NCBI GenBank assembly: GCA_028710895.1
Contig: JAQTTH010000010.1
Span: 115,051-179,050, forward strand
Source of the DNA: Paludibacter sp.
Lineage (GTDB): Bacteria > Bacteroidota > Bacteroidia > Bacteroidales > Paludibacteraceae
Direction: 5' to 3'
DNA: 64,000 nucleotides
In this document: in pieces, positions 52,516 through 60,297 of the stretch
How positions within the stretch are numbered: position 1 is the first letter of the stretch
Layout of the letters: each line of letters opens with the position of its first letter
The notes under the pieces: model-generated
The model's input: only the letters and a program-made list of their open reading frames with translations
Databases searched by the model: none
Told to the model about the DNA's origin: nothing
Translations under genes and position numbers: made by a program

Positions 52516-52905
52516 ATGAAAACAATTAAATTTTTAGTACTCAGTCTCTGTTTGATTTGTGCTGTTCCTTTGATTCATGCACAGTCTGCAGAAGTTTCGT
52601 CGGATATTATTTCTGCCATTGGCAGTGGTAATGCAGGTCAGCTTTCGGAGTATTTAAATGACAATGTAGAGTTGGTTATTGATAACAAAAACGATGTTTT
52701 CAGCAAACAACAGGCAACCGGAATTATTGCTGATTTCTTCAGAAAGAACAAAGTAAGCAGTTTTCAACTTTTGCATAAAGGAAATAAAGATGCGGCCAGT
52801 TTTGCCATTGGTATGCTAAAAACTGCCTCAGGAACATACCGTGTATACGTTTTGACACGAAAAAATGAAATTCAACAACTCAGAATTGAACCTTCAAATG
52901 ACTAA
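52516..52905 (+). CDS. DUF4783 family exported protein
   Basis: A 129-residue exported protein with signal peptide ~1-22 (CLICAVPLIHAQ). The mature part has an SnoaL/NTF2-like look (VSSDIISAIGSGNAGQLSEY, DVFSKQQATGIIADFFRKNK, FQLLHKGNKDAASFAIGMLK) and matches DUF4783, a family typically found before nadC in Bacteroidales. No catalytic residues are known. The stop overlaps the nadC ATG by 8 nt, so translation is coupled. Confidence 0.88.
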   Translation: MKTIKFLVLSLCLICAVPLIHAQSAEVSSDIISAIGSGNAGQLSEYLNDNVELVIDNKNDVFSKQQATGIIADFFRKNKVSSFQLLHKGNKDAASFAIGMLKTASGTYRVYVLTRKNEIQQLRIEPSND

Positions 52906-53737
52906 CGATTTCGAACAACTTATCTCACTTTGGTTTGCCGAAGATATTGGTGATGGCGACCACACAACTCTCTCATGTATTCCGGCTACAGCGCTTGGAA
53001 AGTCTCAGTTAATAGTAAAAGAAAATGGTGTTTTAGCCGGTGTTGAAGTTGCGCGTGAAGTATTTCGCGCTTTTGATCCTGAACTGAAAATGACTGTGTT
53101 TATAAACGATGGCGCCGAGGTAAAAGTAGGTGATATCGCTTTTGTGGTGGAAGGTAAAATCCAATCGTTGTTGCAGACAGAGCGTTTGATGCTCAACATT
53201 ATGCAACGGATGAGTGGTGTTGCCACCCGTACCCGCGAATACGTAAAAGCACTGGAAGGAACTAAAACCCGCGTACTCGATACACGAAAAACGACTCCCG
53301 GATTGCGCTTGTTGGAAAAAGAAGCAGTGAAAATTGGTGGCGGTGTAAATCACCGTATCGGTTTGTACGACATGATTTTGCTGAAAGATAATCACGTTGA
53401 TTTTGCCGGTGGCATTGCGCAGGCTATTCAACGCACCAAAGCCTATCTGAAAGAAAAAGGTAAGAATCTGAAAATCGAAATTGAAGTGCGTAGTTTTGAT
53501 GAACTGGCTCAGGTTATGGCCGAAGGTGGAGTTGACCGCATTATGCTTGATAACTTTACTCCTGAAAATACCCGCAAAGCAGTAGAAATTATTGCAGGCA
53601 AATATGAAACCGAATCATCCGGTGGAATTACGTTTGCCACGCTTAAAGAATATGCCGAATGTGGAGTTGATTATATTTCTGTTGGAGCATTGACTCACTC
53701 TGTAAAAAGCCTGGATATGAGTTTTAAGGCAGTTTGA
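52898..53737 (+). CDS. nadC: Nicotinate-nucleotide diphosphorylase (carboxylating)
   Basis: Converts quinolinate and PRPP to nicotinate mononucleotide in NAD synthesis. The 279-residue protein has FAEDIGDGDHTTLSCIPA at the N-terminus, NIMQRMSGVATRTREYV, RVLDTRKTTPGLRLLEKEAV, GGGVNHRIGLYDMILLKDNH, IEIEVRSFDEL and GVDYISVGALTHSV. The ATG at 52898 is preferred to one at 52865 because the extra residues are not part of the family; the chosen start overlaps the DUF4783 stop. nadA and nadB are not in the window. Confidence 0.96.
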   Translation: MTNDFEQLISLWFAEDIGDGDHTTLSCIPATALGKSQLIVKENGVLAGVEVAREVFRAFDPELKMTVFINDGAEVKVGDIAFVVEGKIQSLLQTERLMLNIMQRMSGVATRTREYVKALEGTKTRVLDTRKTTPGLRLLEKEAVKIGGGVNHRIGLYDMILLKDNHVDFAGGIAQAIQRTKAYLKEKGKNLKIEIEVRSFDELAQVMAEGGVDRIMLDNFTPENTRKAVEIIAGKYETESSGGITFATLKEYAECGVDYISVGALTHSVKSLDMSFKAV

Positions 53738-53762
53738 TAGAGTAAGTATTCCCCGTAAAATA

Positions 53763-53798
53763 AAAAGCGACCGGTTCTGAATTGAATCGGTCGCTTTT
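53763..53798. terminator. Bidirectional terminator between nadC and the nitroreductase gene
   Basis: Stem AAAAGCGACCGGTT / AATCGGTCGCTTTT (one bulge) with a short loop, flanked by A and T runs. Confidence 0.85.
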
Positions 53799-53817
53799 GT
53801 ATTTTTAGTGTAACAGT

Positions 53818-54561
53818 TTATTTGAGAAATCCCTGTATTTTTAAAGCATCCATAAATTTATCAGAGAAAAATTCGTTGTTCTTTTTAGTATACCGAATGT
53901 CTGTAAATACCTGGGCTAATGTCTCCTTGTTGTTCTCGGCAACAAATTGTTTGTAGAAATCACTATTTTCTTTTTCAGCATAAATCCGATTGATGTCGGC
54001 AGGTGTGAAGTCGGTGTATGTTTCGCGATGAACTACGGCTTCCAATGGCAATCGGTCGGTCTGTTCAGGCATATCAGCCGGATATCCAACCGTGATAGTG
54101 GTTATAGGAACAACAAGTTTTGGTAATTTCAGTGCAGCAATTATTTCCTGAGCATTATAAGTCGTAGTTCCTAAATAACAAATTCCCAAACCCACGCTTT
54201 CAGCTGCAATACAAAATGTTTGCGCAGCCAACAAGGTATCGATTGCTGTTGCCATAAACGACTGAAAATTGTCGTAACCGGGTTCTGCCTGACGTTGTTC
54301 GCACCATTTGCTAAACAGGTTATAATCGGCACAAAACGTCAATACAACCGGAGCTTGTTTAATCATGGGTTGATTGAAATGAGCAGGAGCCAGTTGTTGT
54401 TTGATATCCGGGTCGGTTGTTACAACAACGCTGTAAGCCTGCATATTACCCGTGTTTGAAGCCCTGCAGGCAGTTGTGAGTAGTTTGTTTAGCAGTTCGT
54501 TGTCAATTGGTTGTTCGGTGTACTTGCGGATTGTTCTGTGTTGGTTGAGTAGGTCAAGCAT
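53818..54561 (-). CDS. Nitroreductase family NAD(P)H-flavin oxidoreductase
   Basis: FMN-dependent reductase of the NfsA/FRP type, 247 residues. Seen: HRTIRKYTEQPIDNELLNKL, CRASNTGNMQAYSVVV, ESVGLGICYLGTTTYNAQEI and VPITTITVGYPAD, all conserved in the family. The C-terminal extension (FVAENNKETLAQVFTDIRYT) fits NfsA-like enzymes. The natural electron acceptor cannot be told. The ATG at 54561 is chosen because a promoter box overlaps the upstream alternative at 54588. Confidence 0.9.
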   Translation of the reverse strand: MLDLLNQHRTIRKYTEQPIDNELLNKLLTTACRASNTGNMQAYSVVVTTDPDIKQQLAPAHFNQPMIKQAPVVLTFCADYNLFSKWCEQRQAEPGYDNFQSFMATAIDTLLAAQTFCIAAESVGLGICYLGTTTYNAQEIIAALKLPKLVVPITTITVGYPADMPEQTDRLPLEAVVHRETYTDFTPADINRIYAEKENSDFYKQFVAENNKETLAQVFTDIRYTKKNNEFFSDKFMDALKIQGFLK

Positions 54562-54585
54562 AATTTTTATAGTTGATTGGGAGTG

Positions 54586-54593
54586 CAAAGATA
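54586..54593 (-). promoter_or_regulatory. -7 box of the nitroreductase gene
   Basis: Minus-strand TATCTTTG fits TAnnTTTG, 25 nt before the chosen start. Confidence 0.55.
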
Positions 54594-54644
54594 GAAAAAA
54601 TGTTTTGCGTTTTACCCGGACAGGGCTTGGCTTATATCAAAAGA

Positions 54645-54689
54645 ATAAGAGGAATTTTTCGGAGTTGAAAACCGAAAAATTCCTCTTAT
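54645..54689. terminator. Terminator after gdhA
   Basis: A perfect 18-bp stem (54645-54662 with 54672-54689) containing AGAGGAATTTTTCGG, loop AGTTGAAAA; no long T tract. Confidence 0.75.
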
Positions 54690-54728
54690 GGTGATTTGCA
54701 AAATTATAAACAAGTCAAACAATTTCTA

Positions 54729-56063
54729 TTATACCACTCCTTGTGCCAGCATTGCTTTTGCAACCTTCAGGAATCCAGCCACATTGGCACCTTTCATGTA
54801 ATTGATATAGCCATCTTTTTCACGACCATTTTCGACACATTGAGCGTGAATGTCGCGCATAATTTGTTTCAGTCTGGCATCAACTTCTTCGGCCGACCAA
54901 CTTATATGCATGGCATTTTGTGTCATTTCAAGTCCTGAAGTAGCTACGCCACCGGCATTTACGGCTTTTCCTGGACCATACATAATTTTATGTTTCAGTA
55001 GCAAATCAATTGCTTCGGGTGTACAACCCATGTTGGAAATTTCACCAACACAAATAACGCCGTTATCAATCAATTGCTTAGCATCTTCTTCATTCAGTTC
55101 ATTTTGTGTAGCACAAGGTAGGGCAATATCTACTTTCAATTCCCATGGACGACGATCGGCAACGAATGTAGCTCCAAACTTTTCAGCATATGGTGCAACT
55201 ATATCGTTGCAAGTTGCTCTCAAATCGAGCATATAGTCAATTTTTTCGCCGGAAATGCCATTCTCATCGTATATGTAACCATCGGGTCCGGATATTGAAA
55301 CCACTTTGGCTCCCATTTCCGTTGCTTTTATAGCTGCGCCCCAGGCAACGTTTCCAAAACCTGAAATAGCAATTGTTTTTCCTTTTATTTCCATACCGGC
55401 AGTTTCCAGCATTTGGTTTACAAAATATAAGCCTCCAAAGCCAGTTGCTTCGGGGCGAATAAGTGAACCGCCAAATTCAAGGTTTTTCCCTGTAAGAACT
55501 CCGGTGTTTTCACGAGCCAATTTACGGTACATGCCGTATAAGTAGCCAATTTCACGGCCTCCCACGCCAATATCACCGGCAGGAACATCTGTTTCAGGGC
55601 CAATGTAACGCCAAAGTTCAACCATAAATGCCTGGCAAAACCGCATAACTTCAGCATCTGATTTTCCTCTCGGATTAAAGTCAGAACCACCTTTGGCACC
55701 ACCCATTGGAAGTGTTGTCAGTGCATTTTTAAATATCTGTTCGAAACCCAGAAACTTGAGAATGGATAGATTGACCGATGAGTGGAAGCGCAAACCGCCT
55801 TTGTATGGGCCAATGGCATTGTTGAATTGTACACGATAACCCAAATTTACCTGCACTTCTCCACGATCGTCAACCCAGGGAACTTTGAAAGTGAAAATCC
55901 GATCCGGCTCAACCAGTCGTTCCGCAATTTTTGCTTTTTCAAATTCAGGATGATCGTTATATACGTCTTCAATGGTCATCAACACTTCGTGTATAGCCTG
56001 CAAATACTCTTTTTCGCCCGGGTGTTTTGCTTCAAGCGACTGCATCAGTTTTTCAATATTCAT
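54729..56063 (-). CDS. gdhA: NADP-specific glutamate dehydrogenase
   Basis: Aminates 2-oxoglutarate to glutamate, a main ammonium entry route. The 444 residues match the hexameric bacterial enzyme. Seen: RVQFNNAIGPYKGGLRFHSS, the catalytic lysine region PMGGAKGGSDFNPRGKS, DVPAGDIGVGGREIGYLYG, the dinucleotide motif AISGFGNVAWGAAIK, and ALPCATQNELNEEDAKQLID. ATG 56063 (MNIEKLMQSLEAKHPGE) is chosen over 56123, which adds residues outside the family. Cofactor specificity is inferred from the subfamily. Confidence 0.96.
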   Translation of the reverse strand: MNIEKLMQSLEAKHPGEKEYLQAIHEVLMTIEDVYNDHPEFEKAKIAERLVEPDRIFTFKVPWVDDRGEVQVNLGYRVQFNNAIGPYKGGLRFHSSVNLSILKFLGFEQIFKNALTTLPMGGAKGGSDFNPRGKSDAEVMRFCQAFMVELWRYIGPETDVPAGDIGVGGREIGYLYGMYRKLARENTGVLTGKNLEFGGSLIRPEATGFGGLYFVNQMLETAGMEIKGKTIAISGFGNVAWGAAIKATEMGAKVVSISGPDGYIYDENGISGEKIDYMLDLRATCNDIVAPYAEKFGATFVADRRPWELKVDIALPCATQNELNEEDAKQLIDNGVICVGEISNMGCTPEAIDLLLKHKIMYGPGKAVNAGGVATSGLEMTQNAMHISWSAEEVDARLKQIMRDIHAQCVENGREKDGYINYMKGANVAGFLKVAKAMLAQGVV

Positions 56064-56488
56064 ATCAATCAGATTTAATGTAAAACTAAAAATACATGAT
56101 TTTTTTGCTTTTTCGATAAGCATAATTCACTGCAAGTTTAGCCTATTTATTTGGCATAATCAAACTTTTCGTTGATTATTTTTAATCAAAATGACGCTTT
56201 AATTTAACCACAACCAAATTGTAATTAATCGTTTCTTTAATCTTATCAACTGTAATTTTTTAAACAGTTTTTGTGGAGTTTGTATTTAAATACAGAAACC
56301 GGTTAATTTGTTGTATGGAGATAATTTCTTTTGATTTTAAGATTTATAACTACCTGAACATGGTTTTTGGTTTTATTAGATGTCTGAATTCGGCTCTGCC
56401 AATAAATTTTTGTATCTTTGTATTCGTTTCAAAAGTGCCTTATAATGTGGATTTGCAATTCAAATTTTAGTTAAGTATAAATACTTTT
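56064..56488 (+). other. 425-bp intergenic region between gdhA and the putative porin gene
   Basis: Very AT-rich. It contains TATCTTTG at 56413-56420, a likely -7 box for the porin gene with a leader of about 65 nt, and no convincing gene. A 65-codon frame at 56273-56470 looks accidental because it runs through the promoter. Confidence 0.6.
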
Positions 56489-56491
56489 TTG

Positions 56492-58366
56492 GTGAGAAAG
56501 ATTGTTGTTTGTTTTCTTTTTTTTGTTTTGGGAGTAGCTGTTTTTGCACAGGTACCACCCAATTACAGGTTTGTGAAAACCTGGCATATATCCGATCCTT
56601 TTTCAGTGGCCGATTCAATTCCTGTTGATACACTTCATCTTAATTTTCAGAATGACAATCCGATAGATCGTTTTAGTATCGCCAATTCGTTTAATGGGAA
56701 CTTAATATCGCCGGTTCAGTCGAAATTGTATTTTGACCGACCAAACAATACCGACTTTATTTTTTCGAATGCCTATTATCCCTACTTAATGAATGTGGAT
56801 CATGCAACTTTCTATAATACCAAAACTCCGTTTAGCAGTTTAAAGTATATTACGGGTGGATCGTTACACAATGACGAAGATAAATTTGACTTCATTTTTA
56901 CTGGTAATGTCAATAAGAAATTGAATATTGGGACCACATTAGAATATATTGAAACCCCGGGAGAATATAATAATCAGGGAGCAAAAGAGTTTTCTGGCTC
57001 ACTTTTTGGGACTTACGATGGTAAACATTATTCAGCAACAGCTTTATTTGCGACCAATAGCGTGAGTAATTATGAAAATGGTGGTATTCAGGACTTTTCA
57101 AAAATTTCAGCTTTTGAAACAAGCGCTGTACCTACTAACATGCAATCCAGTCCCGGCTATGCTAATTATAAGCAACAGGAAATCTTTTATAACCACCAGT
57201 ATAGCGTTGGAATTGAACGCCCTGTTCGGGTTTCGAAAGATTCGGTACGCATGGATTATGTGCCTGTAACCCGTTTTGCACATACTTTTAAACTCGATGA
57301 TGTACGTAAGCGTTACTTTGAGAACAATGTTCAAACTAGTTTTTACGATAAAACCTATTTGGTAGGAACACAAACGAATGACACTTCGGCTGTTCAAACT
57401 GTATCGAATAATTTATCGGTCAGCATGGAAGAGGAATTCAATAAATGGATGCAGTTTGGGCTGAAAGCCTATATCGAAAACGAAGTTCAGCGTTATACTT
57501 ATTTGAAGGATAATTTATTGAACCTTCAGTTCGAATCAACAACGAAGGTTGGTGGAATTCTTTCGAAACAACGCGGTCAGCGATTTCGTTATAATGTAAA
57601 CGGTGAATTGGCATTTCTGGGATATAAGGCTGGTAACTTCCTGTTACAGGGAAATATGGGCGGTTTTTTCAAATTATGGAAAGATAGTATTTCATTGGTT
57701 GCCAATGGTTTTGTCAGGAGCGATAAACCTTCTTTTTTCCTACAAAATTACCAATCAAACCATTTTCAATGGACAAATGATTTTGCCAGTATTTACCGGA
57801 CTCATGTGGGTGGAACTTTTTCTATTCCAACACGTTCGTTCTCGTTGAATGTTTCGCTGGAAAATATCACACAATATATTTACTTTGATTCGAAAGCTTT
57901 GCCGGCTCAGTTTTCGGGTAATATACAGGTGGTGGCAGCTAATCTGAAAAAGGATTTTCATGTTGGCAAATTTACCTTAGAAAATAACGTGGTGGGGCAG
58001 GTGAGTTCGCAGCAGGAGTTGTTGCCGTTGCCGACAATAACTTTGTATCACAATTTGTATTATCATGATTTGTGGTTTGATGTGTTGAGTATTCAGGTTG
58101 GTGCCAATGTACGGTATCATACAGCATATTATGCTCCGGCCTATATGCCCGCAATTGGGCAGTTCTACAGTCAAACGACAACTAAAATTGGTAATTATCC
58201 CGTAATGAGTGCGTATATTAATTTTCACCTGAAACGTACAAGATTCTATATTGAGTACTATCATCTCAATAATATGTTTATGGCGGGTGACTATCAATCG
58301 ATGCCAAATTATCCTGTAAATCCAGCAATATTGAAGATGGGAATTTCGTGGAATTTCTACGATTAA
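56492..58366 (+). CDS. Putative porin (Porin_10-like outer-membrane protein)
   Basis: Predicted outer-membrane beta-barrel, 624 residues, signal peptide ~1-20 (FFVLGVAVFAQ). The body has the recurring short strands of the putative porin family: LYFDRPNNTDFIFSNAYYPY, LKYITGGSLHNDEDKFDFIF, NKKLNIGTTLEYIETPGEYN, FSGSLFGTYDGKHYSATALF, and ends MGISWNFYD. No ATG opens the frame: TTG 56489 and GTG 56492 are adjacent candidates; GTG is listed. It is followed 20 nt later by a periplasmic binding protein gene, a conserved pairing in Bacteroidales. Confidence 0.85.
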   Translation: MRKIVVCFLFFVLGVAVFAQVPPNYRFVKTWHISDPFSVADSIPVDTLHLNFQNDNPIDRFSIANSFNGNLISPVQSKLYFDRPNNTDFIFSNAYYPYLMNVDHATFYNTKTPFSSLKYITGGSLHNDEDKFDFIFTGNVNKKLNIGTTLEYIETPGEYNNQGAKEFSGSLFGTYDGKHYSATALFATNSVSNYENGGIQDFSKISAFETSAVPTNMQSSPGYANYKQQEIFYNHQYSVGIERPVRVSKDSVRMDYVPVTRFAHTFKLDDVRKRYFENNVQTSFYDKTYLVGTQTNDTSAVQTVSNNLSVSMEEEFNKWMQFGLKAYIENEVQRYTYLKDNLLNLQFESTTKVGGILSKQRGQRFRYNVNGELAFLGYKAGNFLLQGNMGGFFKLWKDSISLVANGFVRSDKPSFFLQNYQSNHFQWTNDFASIYRTHVGGTFSIPTRSFSLNVSLENITQYIYFDSKALPAQFSGNIQVVAANLKKDFHVGKFTLENNVVGQVSSQQELLPLPTITLYHNLYYHDLWFDVLSIQVGANVRYHTAYYAPAYMPAIGQFYSQTTTKIGNYPVMSAYINFHLKRTRFYIEYYHLNNMFMAGDYQSMPNYPVNPAILKMGISWNFYD

Positions 58367-58385
58367 TAATCTAAAATTTCAGCAT

Positions 58386-59225
58386 ATGAATCTTTTGACA
58401 AAACTGAATATAGACAGAAAGCTACAAATTCGGATTGGAATTGTGCTTGCTGCGTTTTTGATTATTCTTGCTGTAACTTTATTGGTTCGTCATAAGCGAA
58501 ATCAGATTCATGATTTACCGTCAATTATGGCATCGGGCCGGTTGGCTGTGTTGACTGATAGCAGTTCGTTGGGTTTTTCAAAAAAAGGCGATAATATTTA
58601 TGGGTTTCAATACGAGATTGTAAAGGCATTTGCCGATACCATGGGTTTGGAGCTGGTGATTACCGAAGAGAGTGATATTAAGGCCTGTATGGCTGATTTG
58701 AAGGAGGGCGATTATGATATTATTGCCAGCTTCGTGCCTGTAACTTCCGAATGGAAAAAAGAGGCACTTTTTACCAATTCATTGTTTACATCGCGCCAGG
58801 TGTTGGTGCAACGAATAGTGAACGATACAACTCAGGCTAAAGCTATTAAAAATCAGTTTCAATTGGCTAACGATACAATTTATTTGCCAGTGAATTCGCC
58901 TTACAAAATGCGAATTGAGCACCTGGGAAAGGAAATTGCTGATACAATTCATGTGGTTGAAGTGAAAGATCAGAGTTCGGAACAACTTGTACATTTAGTT
59001 GCCACGGGCAAAATTAAATATGCTATCTGCAACGAACAATTTGCTCAACGACTGAAGTTTATGTATCCAAATCTTGACTTCTCGGTACCTGTTGGGTTCG
59101 ATCAGAAACATAGTTGGGTAGTTCACAAAGAGTCGGTTCAACTGTTAGATAAACTGAATGAATTTTTGGATGATTTTATCGGAAGTTCCGATTACTGGAC
59201 AATCTATCGAAAATATTTCAATTGA
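58386..59225 (+). CDS. Membrane-anchored periplasmic solute-binding-like protein (MltF N-domain type)
   Basis: A 279-residue protein with one N-terminal membrane helix (~17-36, IRIGIVLAAFLIILAVTLLV) and a periplasmic SBP_bac_3-type domain: SGRLAVLTDSSSLGF, YGFQYEIVKAFADTMGLELV, LKEGDYDIIASFVPVTSEWK, QLVHLVATGKIKYAICNEQF. In MltF this domain precedes a lytic transglycosylase, but here the protein ends right after the binding domain (SDYWTIYRKYFN). It may bind a peptidoglycan fragment or amino acid and assist the adjacent porin; this is inference. Confidence 0.8.
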   Translation: MNLLTKLNIDRKLQIRIGIVLAAFLIILAVTLLVRHKRNQIHDLPSIMASGRLAVLTDSSSLGFSKKGDNIYGFQYEIVKAFADTMGLELVITEESDIKACMADLKEGDYDIIASFVPVTSEWKKEALFTNSLFTSRQVLVQRIVNDTTQAKAIKNQFQLANDTIYLPVNSPYKMRIEHLGKEIADTIHVVEVKDQSSEQLVHLVATGKIKYAICNEQFAQRLKFMYPNLDFSVPVGFDQKHSWVVHKESVQLLDKLNEFLDDFIGSSDYWTIYRKYFN

Positions 59226-59320
59226 TTTTAAGTCCCGATAGGGGAAGTTTATAATAAAAACAATAAAACCAATCATTGATTTCCAGCTTGGAGCCAGTGA
59301 TTACTATATATTTTAAAGCA

Positions 59321-60238
59321 ATGCCACTAAATATTCCTTTTACATTACCGGCTGTTGATGCTCTGCGCGAAGAGAATATATTTGTTATGGACTCTGAACG
59401 TGCTTCGAGCCAGGAAATTCGCCCGCTTAAAATCGTGATTTTGAACCTTATGCCAGTGAAGATTACGACTGAAACAGATTTGATACGGTTATTGTCAAAC
59501 TCACCTTTGCAGATTGAAATTGATTTTCTGCACATGGAAAGTCATACTTCAAAGAATACTCCAATTGAGCATTTGAATACCTTTTACAAGACTTTTGAAG
59601 AAATCAATCAGAGTAATTATGATGGTATGATAATTACCGGAGCGCCTGTTGAAATGCTGGAGTTTGAAGAAGTAAATTACTGGTCGGAAATCACTAAGAT
59701 TTTCGATTGGGCAAAGACCCATGTAACTTCCAGTTTGTTTATTTGTTGGGCTGCACAGGCTGGTTTGCATTACTATTACGGTATACCTAAATATCCGTTG
59801 GATGCCAAAATGTTTGGTGTGTTCGAGCATAATAAGTTTGAACCCCACAATCCGATTTTCCGTGGATTCGACGATGTGTTTTATGTGCCTCACAGCCGCC
59901 ACACCGAAGTACGTGCCGAAGATATTCGTCGTGTATCGGACCTAACTTTACTCTCGGAATCTCCCGAAGCCGGCGTGTATATGGTTATGGCACGTAACGG
60001 TCGTGAGTTCTTTGTTACAGGGCATTCTGAATATTCTCCTGATACTCTGGACACGGAATATAAACGTGACGTGGCGAAGGGATTACCAATCAATTTACCC
60101 CAAAACTATTACCGCAACAACGATCCGAATAATGACCCCCTGGTTCGCTGGCGGAGTCATGCCAACCTGATGTTCACAAACTGGTTGAACTACTTTGTAT
60201 ATCAGGAAACTCCGTACGATTTGACGAAAATACATTGA
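59321..60238 (+). CDS. metA: Homoserine O-acetyltransferase (MetA family)
   Basis: Acylates homoserine in methionine synthesis. The 305-residue protein has the catalytic Cys142 in [15 protein letters not shown], His in VPHSRHTEV, and Glu in [13 protein letters not shown]. Residue 111 is Glu (GAPVE), the residue known to select acetyl-CoA; succinyl-CoA enzymes such as that of Escherichia coli have Gly (GAPLG). So it is predicted to be an O-acetyltransferase despite the MetA name. ATG 59321 gives exactly the family length; the longer frame from 59276 is rejected. ThrA in this window supplies homoserine. Confidence 0.94.
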   Translation: MPLNIPFTLPAVDALREENIFVMDSERASSQEIRPLKIVILNLMPVKITTETDLIRLLSNSPLQIEIDFLHMESHTSKNTPIEHLNTFYKTFEEINQSNYDGMIITGAPVEMLEFEEVNYWSEITKIFDWAKTHVTSSLFICWAAQAGLHYYYGIPKYPLDAKMFGVFEHNKFEPHNPIFRGFDDVFYVPHSRHTEVRAEDIRRVSDLTLLSESPEAGVYMVMARNGREFFVTGHSEYSPDTLDTEYKRDVAKGLPINLPQNYYRNNDPNNDPLVRWRSHANLMFTNWLNYFVYQETPYDLTKIH

Positions 60239-60240
60239 TC

Positions 60241-60279
60241 AATTTATAATTCATAATGCACAATTATGAATTATAAATT
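60241..60279. repeat. Perfect AT-rich palindrome between metA and the U32 gene
   Basis: A 17-bp perfect inverted repeat (AATTTATAATTCATAAT with its complement) around loop GCACA, starting 3 nt after the metA stop. A further ATTCATAATTC-like stretch follows at 60280-60297. No T tract; it resembles small palindromic insertion-type repeats more than a terminator. Confidence 0.8.
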
Positions 60280-60297
60280 GTGAATTATGAATTGATT

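Noticed and set aside
56273..56470. 65-codon plus-strand frame
   Set aside because: It runs through the TATCTTTG promoter of the porin gene and has no recognisable features.
59226..59320. SAM riboswitch before metA
   Set aside because: The 95-nt gap has only one weak AATCATTG/CAGTGATT pairing and none of the conserved riboswitch core elements.
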